From: Trema orientale
Taxonomy: Eukaryota; Streptophyta; Magnoliopsida; Rosales; Cannabaceae
Assembly: GCA_002914845.1 (NCBI GenBank)
Contig: JXTC01000248.1
Span: 365,943-429,942, forward strand
DNA: 64,000 nt
Direction: 5' to 3'
In this document: piece by piece, positions 50,208 through 60,759 of the stretch
Numbering within the stretch: position 1 is the first letter of the stretch
Layout: the number at the start of each line of letters is the position of its first letter
Translations under genes and position numbers: made by a program
Notes under the pieces: model-generated
Told to the model about the DNA's origin: nothing
Databases searched by the model: none
The model's input: only the letters and a program-made list of their open reading frames with translations

Positions 50208-51040
50208 TATGATATGATGATTCGTATTCTTACTTGAAGCAGGGCTCTTACTTCTACGAAAGCCTTCAGCATGAATGAATTGTTGACCAACTCAGCAAAT
50301 CTAACCGGCAGGCTGGCACAAGTGAGACCCAATTATTTGGCTGACACGGCGGTTTTTTTATTATTTTTTTCCCCTTTTTTTGGGGAAGGGGGAATGCACC
50401 TCGGTTGACTGTAAATAATCGTTATTTCGTTAGGGGGAAAAAATTGTAATTTATATAACGGAGTATATGTAAATTACATCTTTTGAATGGGGCTTGTAAA
50501 GTATATCTTAAACGGGAAAGGAATGAAAAAAGAGAAAAAAAAATATTTAAAAACTATTTTATGTTTTCTTTTAGTTGCCTAGAATTGATTGCTTTGGGTA
50601 CACCCAGGAACGGGATGCAACAGTGTAGGATTATATCGTTGGTTAATGATCTATGGTCTTTTTATCTGAAAAAAAGAATACTTACGGGACTATTTTTGTT
50701 CAGTATTTAATCCTATTCGCTTAATTTCTTTTGAAGTAAAATTATAGGAATGAGATTTTTGTCAGTCTTAATTGTAAATTATTACTGTCTATCTTCAGTG
50801 TTTCCGGGTCATACTCTGAAGTAAGAATGTTCTTTTCTTAGTTTCTCTGTGGTTAAGGGGTATTAAAATATGAAAGCTGTTCTGTAGGTTCTGAGATTCT
50901 GAGTGAGTCAAGTCTCAAATTAACATCTAATAATTAAATTAATTATTTTATGAGGCAATTTAAAGGGTTCTCCCTTTTCCCATGCCCAAATAGACAAAGT
51001 GGACTTCCTTCGTCAAAACAGTTGTATACATTAGCTGCAA
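50208..51040. other. FANCM 3' flank, no gene recognised
   Basis: The likely 3' UTR is followed by AT-rich sequence. The open frames are short and unlike known proteins. Confidence 0.4.
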
Positions 51041-51044
51041 TATA

Positions 51045-51530
51045 ATTAGGATAAATGATTTTATTGGTCTTTAAATTATGAGAAAAGTCTCATTTTGGTC
51101 CTTAAATTGTTAAAAAAAAATTATTTTAGTCCTTTTGGTTGTATACTTCATTTTATTCTTAATCGAATGAGCATATAAAACAAATTTGTTATTCTATTAG
51201 ATATTCTGTTGTACTTATTTCATATACAGAAGCATTGTCCAGCATTATAAAGAGATTAGAACATGAATTGAAGCAGTTAAAAAATGATTAATTGAATATA
51301 AATTAGTTGTACATTAGACAATAATACAGTATAGAACTGTTCAAAATACAATATCTTATTAAAATTACACATATAGAATGAGAAACTCAACTTATATGCT
51401 TCTTCTGATAAGTTTCAAACAAAATATATAGCAAAAATGACTAAAATGACACATTTTTAATAGTTTAAGAACCAAAACAGCATAATTTAAAAATATAAAT
51501 ACTAAAGTAAGACTTTCTCCTTAGTCCAAG
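51045..51530. repeat. Dispersed repeat (family C), copy 2
   Basis: Same ordered phrases as 27515-27985: 'attattttagtccttttg', 'cattataaagagattag', 'aaaatgactaaaatg', 'aagactttctcc'. A 35-bp phrase 'gactttctccttagtccaag' is then duplicated just after it. Confidence 0.65.
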
Positions 51531-52183
51531 ATAGTGTCATTTACCCAGACTTTCTCCTTAGTCCAAGATGGTGTCATTTACCCATATAGTTAAATAGTCA
51601 AGTTAGTTAAGTAACCCATACATGTGCTTAGAAGTTCAGCATATCTTCTGCAATTTTCTAAACAATTTTTTTTTCCTTTTCTTTTTAGATGATCTAATAG
51701 AAGCAGCTTTGCTTATAAAGTTCCACTGGGGCTGCCCCTAACATAGTCTTCAAGGTCGGACGGAACTCAGAAGCCAGAAATCATCTTTCAGAAAGCAATC
51801 ACCTGCTTTTGGTTCTGTTGCTGTCTTAGCTCACTTGGTACAAACTAAAAAGCTCCCAGAGCCAAAAAAAACTAAAAAGCTCCTTTCTTTTTGAAAAAAA
51901 ATAAATAAATTTAGGTACAAAATGATAGCATATTAGCATAAAAGGGATCCCAATTAAAAGCAATAAACTTCTGCTCGACGAAAGAACCAGAAATCTTTAA
52001 ATACCTCACAACTATTCTCTACATCTCCTTGGGTTAAAGGAAAACATCTAGACATTTTTATACATGCACAAGAAATCCTTAAATACATCACCACCAGGAG
52101 ACAACTCCCACAAAACGACACCCCTCCTGAGATGAATCTGAAATACATTAACATCATTTGCCCAAAGATAATCACTCTAGAGT

Positions 52184-54964
52184 CTAGCCAGACATGAACG
52201 ACATGGCTCGTCTGAAGTCAAGGGATTTGAGGGCAGACCCTGGAAAATGCTTGTTAGGAAGCCACAGTTCTCCTTCAGGCGGCAAGAGTATCTGAGGTTG
52301 CTTCGTCTTGTCACCTTCACCGGCTTTTGTAGGTTCATCTTTCTTTTTTTTGACATATTCGAAGAACTCGGCAACTTGACGAGCATACCTTCACCCAAAG
52401 CCAAGTTGATAACAAATGATGAAGAATGTCCATATATTTATATTGGGAAAAAAAAAAGTTGACTTTTAAAAAAGGGAGTGATTAAGCTGTTAAGCAACTG
52501 TTGACTTACTGCCTCTTGGCTTCAATATCTTTACTGAAATCAATGTTGGGCTCACAGTCAAGAACCAAAGCAGGAACCTAATCATACGCACAGAAAAGTA
52601 AGCCAAGTTCTTACGCATATAAATTGACAGATATCTGAAAAGAAAGATGTAGATATACCTTCTGAATACTTGAATGCATATGATTGCCCTCTAAAAAGAA
52701 TACACGGCCCCTAATATCAGGATGTAAAGAGCTGTCTGAATGTAAAGGTAGCTTATTGACAGATAAGACCCCATGATTGCCACTTTCAAATGGGAAAAGC
52801 CAGCTCTCATGCTTCTCATGCAAATCACGGAGATAGTCGAGAGACACTCCACCTTCCTCTGCCCTCTTTCGTAGCTTCATCCTCTGGTGACAGGTATCAG
52901 GGCTTGCTCTAAGGTAGATGAAAGCATCAGGGATAAGCCCAGGCAAGCATGAGACCACTGGATCAAACCAGGAGTCATAAATGCTTATCTCCATCTCATT
53001 CATCCAATTTGCTTCATGAACAGCTCGTACAAAGACCTTTATTAAATAACCATCAGATAAAATGCATAAGCCTTGAAACCCTTAAAACTCGTTCTACAAA
53101 CCAAACATGAAAATGAAACCACTGCATAAGTTCAATTCCATCAGTTTTGATCATTGTTGGACTTGGACAGAGTTAAAAAAAACATCAAAATCTTTCCATA
53201 AATTCAGTTTTTTACTTGAAAGTGTATCAATGCAATAGAAGAATGACCAGAACATTTCAATAATCACTTCAGCTAAGAAGAAAAAATGATCAAACATATA
53301 TTTCAATTCTTACCATTCTATCACTGAAAACACTCCTTTCCATCAGCCTGAGGGGCTTGATACCACCAGATGACTCTCTCTCCTGCATCACCCTTGTAAC
53401 GAAAACATAATTCTGGAAGGTATAGGCATACCTCTGGGGCTCAGCATAGAAAGCATCTAATATGTTAAAGTGGTCAGGTCCAACGTCCTGCCACTTGTTA
53501 ATAGGTTCTGGAACCACCTCAACAAGATCTCGTAGCTCAAGTGTTTCATTAGCTATTCTCTGCAGGAACGTTGTCTTTCCAACGCTGATATTACCCTCAA
53601 CGCAGAAAGTAAGTCGTTTCTTCTGGCCTAACATTGCATCAGATTTTGAAACATCCTCCTCCAAATCTTCATCAACACTCTCTTTGATGTAAGTAGTTAT
53701 ACTCTCAGCATGGTTTCGGTGAATGATTCCTACAGAACTCTGCAAAAACTCCACCATCTTCTGACTAGATTTTCCAAAGAACTGCAAGCAAGTATAAAAT
53801 CCATAGTCATGACAAAGTTCCAAGAGTCCACACAACATTCAAAACGTAAGAATTCCTTCTAGTAGTAAGAAACTAACTAGCCTTCCTTGACTTTTTACAC
53901 AAATGCAGCTATAAATTACGGCAGGCAAGTTCAACGGCTCAAGTTATAAAATGGTATCCATTACTTAAGCAAAACAAACAAAAAAGAACAACGTTAAGTA
54001 AGAAAGAACCGGAACGTTAACACTTCTGACAGTAAAAAGGTCGACATATATTGAATCCCTATAAGGATTTTATCCAAAACATCGTCGGCTTAAAAAAATA
54101 TAGTAAAGAACATATTTTTTCCATATTAAATAAAACCCACCAGAGACATTCTTACATCAACCATAAGAACGAGATATATTTGACTGAGCATTTCCAGAAA
54201 GTAAAGTTTTCTTAAGCAAACTACTATGTCCACTGTTAAACCTCAAAAAATACAGAGAAAGTACAGAGCAAAACGAAGAGCTTAAAAGTCCAGTACAAAA
54301 CCTTATCTTTATACAGTTGCTTGAGCTCAGCAACACCGGAAATACCATTCTCCACCAGCTTCCTCAAATTCCTCGGACCCACGCCAGGAATGGTCAACAA
54401 GTCCGGGTTTCCAGTCAAAGCATTGCCGTTGGACGAACCTCTCTGCCTCCTATGCAGCCGCACTGGCTTCTCCTCCGAACCCGTTTCGGCGGCCTCTCCA
54501 CCATCATCACCAAAACCCTCCAAACCCTTTTCCGACGTCTTCGTCCCCTCCACGGCAGCAGCAGAAAACGACCCATCAGAGGCCGTTTGAAGCCACGCGA
54601 CCCTGGAACCGGGCCGGCCGTCTTTGGAAACAAGCCAAGCCCGAAACGGAGCCCTGTTCTCGAGTGAGCACCGGCAAATGCAGCAGTTTCTGGAGGCCGC
54701 GGCGCCGGCGGCGAAGCGAGAACCGACGGTCGAAGCGCGTCTCTTGGAGAAGGAGCCGGCGATGGCTGAGCCACCGCCGGCCGCAAAAGAGGCAGCCGCA
54801 GGAGGCATTGAGAGCGAGGAAGAGGGAGAGGAAGTGGGGTTCTTGGAACCTAGAGAGAGAAAGCTTTTGTGGACGGAGAAGTGGAAAGGAGCGAGCGAAG
54901 AGGGAGTACTACCCAGAGTGCAAAGAACGGGGCCAGAGGGGCTTTTCCGCAACAGTTTCTGCAT
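52184..54964 (-). CDS. Deoxynucleoside kinase, plant type
   Basis: Phosphorylates deoxyribonucleosides in the dNTP salvage pathway, supplying organelle and nuclear DNA synthesis. Five exons join in phase to 593 aa: 54302-54964, 53314-53781, 52659-53036, 52510-52577, 52184-52388. The N-terminus (MQKLLRKSPSGP.., Ser/Ala-rich, basic) looks like an organelle targeting sequence. A short helix-hairpin-helix-like segment (LLTIPGVGPRNLRKLVENGI, ~190-210) precedes the kinase. The kinase domain has the P-loop GNISVGKTT (~284-292), EPINKWQDV, YAYTFQNYVFVTR, the ERSVFSDR motif, SWFDPVVSCLPGLIPD, the substrate-lid arginines (QRMKLRKRAEEGGV) and HEKHESWL. From memory it matches Arabidopsis dNK (At1g72040, ~580 aa). 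The open frame extends six codons 5' from a TTG, so the first in-frame ATG (54964) is used. An overlapping uORF precedes it. Confidence 0.92.
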
Positions 54965-54977
54965 AACTCCCGAGCAT
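54909..54977 (-). promoter_or_regulatory. Overlapping uORF at the dNK start
   Basis: The first ATG in the presumed leader (54977) is 13 nt before the dNK ATG and in another frame. It gives 22 codons and then TAG inside the dNK coding region. Both ATGs have G at -3 and C at +4, so leaky scanning would be required to reach the kinase start. Confidence 0.55.
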
Positions 54978-55089
54978 TTCAAAAACCCTTCTAAGCTTCT
55001 CTCTTTAACGCTCTGTTTGGCTCTTCAGACCCAGAAAAAGAGAAAGAGACAGAGAGAGAGTACCTACCACTATTATCTGGGTTAGTTCA

Positions 55090-55650
55090 GTCCGAGAATG
55101 GAGGGTTTTGAAATAAAAATTTTAGGGGGCATGTCAGGGTTTTGAGGATGAAGAGGGAAAAGGATATTTTATTAGGGTTTTTGTAATAAAAACTTTATTA
55201 GCCATTAATTAGTGAGTGGGGTGTTTTACTTTAATTAGGTTATGAGGAAAGAGAAGAGGGTGTGGTTCTTTTTTCTGTTCCTGTGGGTTGTCTTTGGGCT
55301 GCGTGCACCGATATTGAGCATTGAGAGCAGCAGAGTAGGGTTTTAGTTTTACCAGCGGCTTTTGGATTTTGCAGTTGTACTACTAATACTATATACTATT
55401 ACTACCCCATAGATACAGATGACCATGGAGACAAAATATATTAAAAGCCCGGGGCAAGAGAGAGAGAGAGAGAGGGAGAAAGTTATCCCCTGCTGCTCTG
55501 TTTCACCATCGACAATGATGTGGCCCATTGGTTTTGTCGTTATTGTGGGTGGCAAGACGTCTTGGGCCATGAGACTGGACTTGGGGGTGTATATAATTAT
55601 GGGCTTGGAAGGTTGAGCCTGTTACAGACTTGGGCCACATTTAATCTGGA
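55090..55650. other. dNK promoter region and (GA)n repeat
   Basis: A (GA)n run at about 55458-55476. There is no coding signature. Confidence 0.5.
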
Positions 55651-55654
55651 AAAA

Positions 55655-56250
55655 AACTAGGAGAAATATAAGTAGATGAGTAATACTTTAAATTTGATTA
55701 AGTAAATGTTTATTTTTTAAATTTTATAATTAAATGTTCAACTATATATATTTTTACAGTTGTTAGATATAATTATTTATCAATTTTAGTTAATATATTG
55801 AAATATATTGAGTATATAAATTTTTATGCTTAGTATATAAACATATATTCCAGACATTTTGCTATGATATATAAGAATTTTGAGCCCAATTTAAGTAAAT
55901 GTACGTTTTTTTTTTTTCGGTCATTTTGCTATAAGACCCAAAAACCCACATCATATCTGGAATTCTGAAAAATTTTTTGAGAAATTTAGGTAAATGGCCA
56001 ATATTTTAAATTTGATAAAGTAGATGTTCACTTTTTAAATTTTATAGCTAAATGTTCAAGTATATATATTTTTACACTTGATAGATACGTATATCTACCA
56101 ATTTCAGTGTATATAAATTTTTATGCTTGTTATATAATATTTTACACTTGGTATATAAATATATATACCGCACATTTTGCTATAATATTTGAAAAATAGA
56201 CATTTACTTAAGTTGGGCCCAAAATTCAGTCATTTAGCTATAAGACCCAA
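55655..56250. repeat. Dispersed repeat (family B), two adjacent copies
   Basis: Two copies (about 55655-55935 and 55975-56250) share 'ttaaatttgat..agta', 'tatatatatttttaca', 'tatataaatttttatgctt' and 'cattttgctat' in order. A third relative lies at 26385. Confidence 0.75.
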
Positions 56251-56676
56251 TTTTGTTAAGGGACTATAAGACCCAAAATTAGGACTTGTCTTAGAGAAAA
56301 TGACATGGATAGGACTTGTTGAGCTCCGTTTTTCTTTTTTAAGACTACAAAATTGGATAAGTTTTTTTACGAGTAAAGAGTGGGCCCTATAGTCGGTAAA
56401 AGACCCCAGTGCCCCTGCCAATCCCAGTTACGGCTGACATACGATTTGACATGCCCTACACAACTATCCCACACACTTCCCTAAAAAATCCCATTTTTCG
56501 AAAACTGAAATTTTATTTCCCTCTGAAATCGAAACCTAAACCTCTATTTTCCCTCTTTCTCTGTGAAATCCGAAGAACACCCAAACCTAAAGCTTGATTT
56601 CGGTCTGAAATCTGAAGAAAAACCCAACCCAGTCCTCTATTTCGCTGTAGAAAACTCAATCCAGTCCTTCATTAAA

Positions 56677-57590
56677 ATGGCTAGAATACGTTCGGCCGAA
56701 GGTAAAAAATAGAGTCCAAAGGCTCAAGCCACAATGTCAGCATCAAGGAAGAGAGCTCCGTCTAAGTCTCTGTCGAAGAGCCCAGTGGTAGAGCCGAAAA
56801 ACCTGTAGAAAAGACAGCCGATTTGAAGGGCAAAACAGCGTTTGAAGCTTCGGTGGAGGAACTAAAAGTTTGTTTTTTATTTCTTTTTTCAAAAAGCATT
56901 GTTTTTTGACAGTATTTCGTAGGTAAAAATCAATCTTAGTAACATCGGGTGCTGTATTTTTGGGTATAGTTTATAATTTTTGTGAAATTTAATATTTTTC
57001 TCGGATTTTATTATGTGGGTTGCTATTTTTTATGCGGGTTTATGCTGTTAGTCATTGAGCCAAAGATTATGACCTATTTTGGGGTTTGTTAATGATGGTT
57101 ATGGAGTGAAGTTTCAGAGATGTTGGTTAGGTTGTATGTTTTGATGGAGTCAAGAATATGCAGACCTAAGGTCAGGTTGTTCATGGTCTTGGTCAATATC
57201 TTCATGAACTGGGTCAAGATATTACTGATTGTAGTCAAGATATTATTGACTCTAGTCAAAACCTTCATGGCCCGATGTCAATGAGCTTCTTGGCAGATGT
57301 TAAGACACTTTTGACCAGAAGTCAAAAAGTTCTTGACTTTTGGTCAAGGACCTCTTGACTAGATAGCAGATGCCAATGGACTCTTGACATGAGGTCAAGT
57401 GAGTCTTGATCTCATGTTGTCGAGATCCAAATCCTCTTGACTATAATAACTAGTGACATTTTAATTACTTTATTTCCTATTGGTAATAAATTTGTGTTTT
57501 TTTTATAGCCATTTAAACGATATGTCTTGGAGAGGGAGATCACAAATAGGAAGGTGAATATCCACAAAACAGTACATAAGGGATGTCGGT
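56677..57590 (+). pseudogene. Decayed second gene of MULE-2 (plus strand)
   Basis: An ATG at 56677 reads MARIRSAEGKK, then a TAG, then SPKAQATMSASRKRAPSKSLSKSP, then another TAG: a Lys/Ser/Pro-rich basic N-terminus. A plausible donor lies near 56868. An acceptor near 57508 leads into PFKRYVLEREITNRKVNIHK before the frame ends at about 57590, where it meets the minus-strand transposase remnant. The intron between them contains GTCAA motif array 1. I do not recognise the protein. Its position suggests an accessory gene of the element, either an Ulp1-like gene as in some plant MULEs or a VANC-like gene. Confidence 0.4.
57120..57445. repeat. GTCAA/TTGAC dyad array 1 (in an intron)
   Basis: Around fifteen GTCAA or TTGAC half-sites occur, often paired as GGTCAAGA..TCTTGACT. 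One dense example is at 57310-57360, GTCAAAAAGTTCTTGAC. The array lies between the two exons of the plus-strand pseudogene. Confidence 0.85.
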
Positions 57591-57594
57591 TATA

Positions 57595-58865
57595 AATACA
57601 AAGTTAACCAACGACCGGAAAGCTTTGTTTGGTGAAACATGTATGGCCACCCCTGAATAAAAGCAGTTAAAGACACCAAGAAGTACCTAAATACATCATG
57701 CTTATCCGTCGAAATAGCCACCACAAAACCTGGGTTAGACCACTTTAACAAGAAAGCTAAACGGGGCAAAAAACGATAAGCTTTTTTGTCGGAACCATTC
57801 AAAGCAATCAAAGTTCTCTTTCGTCTTCCAAGCCCTTTTATAACTTATGTGGATACCATGGTCCCTCTGCATTTTATCCATTATATCATTAGGCCTGCAT
57901 GTTGTTTTTGTAGAGTCCATAAATTTATCTTTTATTATTTCGCTAACTAAATATGTACTTATGTGACGATGATATTTATGCATAGTATCGACAGGGCAAG
58001 TGTGCTGAGAATCAAATCTGCATAACATTGCAAAAATAAAAACAAAAAAACATTATATATACATTTCAGGAAAAAAAAAAATTTATTCAATGTCTTCAGG
58101 TCAAGAACACCTTGGACTTTAGTCAAGAACATCTTGGACTTTAGTCAATAAGGTCTTAATCATAGTCAAGAGCATCTTGACTTAAAGTGAAGAAGGTATT
58201 GACCGGTAGTCAAAACGTTGTTAAGATACGTCAACATCATCTTGACTAGGTCAAGAATAGTTTCATCATCACTCAAGAACATCTTCACCAAAGTCATGAT
58301 AATTTGACATATGTCAGGAACATCTTAACTAGAGTCAAGAGCGTTTTGATTGACAGTACATATATAAATGACTCCACACCTTTTGATTTGGAACAAATTC
58401 GTGTTTTTTATCATCGTGGCACGAACAGCCTACTTGTAATTGTCTTCCGTGCATACTACGTACAAAGTTTTCCTGTTTGATGTTCTAACCTTAAATTCAA
58501 AATGATTGACTATTACAAACCTGCTTAAATGTCTTTGTAATATTGTTTTACTCACATATATTTTACCAACTCTTAACATTATAGGTGAAACTTTGGTAAG
58601 CACATCTAATTCATTTGAAGAATGGGGGATCACTAAACTAGTACCACAATTGATTGCCCTTCAGAAACTTTGTCTTGTCTTCATTCTTCTTTAGCTCAAA
58701 GTAGACTTTGAGAGAATGATCATTGACAATATTTACAGGTGAGATACTCAATTCAAATATATATTTAATCTGTAATGTATGACTTTCAGATTTCAACCTA
58801 AGTGCCTTATACAGTATCTCCAATAAACGAACATAAGATGAGGTAGTACGAACCAAAATACCCAT
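57595..58865 (-). pseudogene. MuDR-type transposase of MULE-2, truncated
   Basis: Read on the minus strand. At 58640-58865 an N-terminal domain has SSYVRLLEILYKAL, then VNIVNDHSLKVYFELKKNEDKTKF. At 58430-58633 a MuDR DNA-binding domain has VGKIYVSKTILQRHLSRF, VNHFEFKVRTSN and LYVVC, then a TAG, then AVRATM to about 58375. The following intron (about 58020-58375) holds dyad array 2. From about 58028 the next exon reads HTCPVDTMHKYHRHIS, DKFMDSTKTTCRPNDIM and ISYKRAWKTKE. The last part (to ~57595) reads PGFVVAISTDKHDVFRYFL and IQGWPYM and stops where the catalytic DDE region should begin. The catalytic core, SWIM and zinc knuckle are missing, so an internal deletion fused this end to the plus-strand gene. 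Confidence 0.8.
58090..58355. repeat. GTCAA/TTGAC dyad array 2 (in an intron)
   Basis: Tandem units of about 25-27 bp with consensus AGTCAAGAACATCTTGACT, a palindrome with 8-nt arms and a 3-nt centre. About eight to ten units are recognisable. Confidence 0.9.
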
Positions 58866-58999
58866 ACTTTGACAATTAGTGTAAATATTATTTTAGTCTC
58901 AATAACCATTATACTTCACAAACACAGGAGTACTTGCCATTCTGTGAAATAATAAATTCAAAAAAATTAATTAGTCAGGATTACAATTATGTGATAATA

Positions 59000-59295
59000 A
59001 TGAGGTACTGGTCAAAATGTTTTGAACCCAGGTCAGGATTAACATGACCTCAAAGGTCAATATCATAATGACCATAGGTCAACATTATATTGACCTATTC
59101 AAATCAGTATAATATTAACATAAGGTCATGAGGTTCTTGACCTAAGGTCAAGTCAATTTTGACCATATACGTCAACATCAGTTTGACCAATCTATTCAAT
59201 TCAATATAATATTGATCAACACTCAAGAGGATTTGACCTAAGGTCAAGTTGGTCTTGACTATACATTATGATCAATTTAACCTACGACGTCACAA
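59000..59295. repeat. GTCAA/TTGAC dyad array 3 (promoter side)
   Basis: Lies upstream of the minus-strand transposase start. Units resemble GGTCAACAT..ATTGACCTA and CCTAAGGTCAAG, again inverted GTCAA/TTGAC pairs with 8-12 nt centres. The dyad core is shared with arrays 1 and 2 but the flanks differ. Confidence 0.88.
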
Positions 59296-59576
59296 CGAAA
59301 TATACAAGACATTAAGAAGATGATGACTATACTAAAACATGAAATTTTTTAGCTCAATAATACCCAGATCAGTATTATGGTCCTCCTTCAAGCATTACTC
59401 ATACATTATTCACCATAAAAAACTATTCTTGAACAAAAGTTTATTACTTGCCTTCAAAATCCAAAAAACTCTCGAATATGATCCAACTTTCTTTCCACTC
59501 GAGTATTTTTTTACAATACAGTTCACTGGGTATTAAGAAAGAGAGAAAGAGACAGCTGGCGGAAAACTCATGAACT

Positions 59577-59580
<4 letters not shown>

Positions 59581-59612
<32 letters not shown>
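59581..59612. repeat. (GA)n microsatellite
   Basis: About 16 uninterrupted GA units. Confidence 0.95.
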
Positions 59613-59614
<2 letters not shown>

Positions 59615-59777
59615 AAATGAAATGAAGAAGACATCAAGCTTGAAAGGGTCAAAAATTTGGAGCTTTCGTGTTCCATTAGAAATGGAAGGCAAGCTCTGAT
59701 CTTTGGAGAGAGAAAATTAGGAGAACCAGTGATGACTTAGAGAAGAAGCTCCGAAACCACACGAAAAGAGATCCAGT

Positions 59778-60139
59778 GGTCATGCTTGATTAGTGGAATA
59801 GAATAGAAATAGTAATCGTAATTGTAATAAAGTGGAATTAGAATGGGAATAGAAATAAAATTCCATTATTTGATTGATTTAGTATAATGGAATGAAATGA
59901 GTATTATATTGACCAAAATATCTTTACTTTTAGATGTCTTAAAAGGGCAAAAAGGGAAAGTGATGTTTTCTACATATAGACAAAATGGTAGAATTACGAA
60001 TGCACACTCTTTTGGATGGAATAACAAAGAACTATGATTCCATAGGAATCATTATTCCTTTATTCAAAATGTCAAAACAAATAATGTAATAGGAATTGTG
60101 ATTCTATTCCAAAGTCAATTCCACCAAATCAAACATGCC
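59778..60139. mobile_element. MITE (~360 bp)
   Basis: Inverted ends: GGTCATGCTTGATTAGTGG at the left, and GGCATGTTTGATTTGGTGG as read inward from the right. The interior has 'aattccatt'/'ggaat' runs in both orientations. It resembles the MITE at 25279 in its end sequence. No clear target duplication. Confidence 0.7.
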
Positions 60140-60274
60140 ATGTATTCCAATTCATAATACATATTCAAGTCTACTGTGTAAAAGGAAAAGCACAATGACT
60201 ATAATAGGTATATTACAAAACGACAAGAAAAAATGGCTAAGTTTTAAGTTCCATCGATTGGTCATTTGTGAGGA

Positions 60275-60754
60275 AATTTGATTTTTTTTTAATGGTGATT
60301 TTTCAAAAGAAATTGAAAAATCCCGAAATTTGAAATTATTTTGAAAAATCCCAGATTTGATTATAAAAATACCACTTTTAAAAGTATTTAAAAAAATACC
60401 ACTTTTTATTAATTGATGAGATACTTAAAGTAGCTAGTTGAGTTACCCAATGTAACTTGATTAGTTACTTCATGTAACTGAATTATCTAGTCGAGTTACA
60501 CGAGGTAACTTACTTCAAGTAACTAGATTGTTTACCTTAAGTAACCTAATTGGTTACCTCGAGTACTATTGAAAAATACTAATTTTGAAAGAAAAATAGT
60601 ATTGTTCCAAATATTTTTTAAAAGTGTTATTTTTCTAATAAACCTTTTAAAAAGTGATATTTATCTAAATCAATTCGGAATTTTTCAAAAAAATCAACTC
60701 ATCCGGAATTTTTTAATTTTTAGTACTTTGGGCCTAGAATTTTGTAAGAAGCCC
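60275..60754. repeat. Dispersed repeat (family E, GTTAC dyads), copy 2
   Basis: The fullest copy. The centre (60420-60565) holds a run of GTTACNNNNNGTAAC-type dyads such as GTTACTTCATGTAAC and GTTACCTCGAGTA. It is flanked by 'aaaataccacttttta' on one side and 'aaaagtgatatttatctaa' on the other. Confidence 0.85.
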
Positions 60755-60759
60755 GTCAT

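Noticed and set aside
54317-55085. Several plus- and minus-strand open frames over dNK exon 1
   Set aside because: They are shadows of the GC-rich targeting-peptide exon and show no independent family signal.
57120-59295. CRISPR-like regular repeats
   Set aside because: The context is a plant nuclear genome. The units are degenerate palindromes with variable spacing and no unique spacers of constant length.
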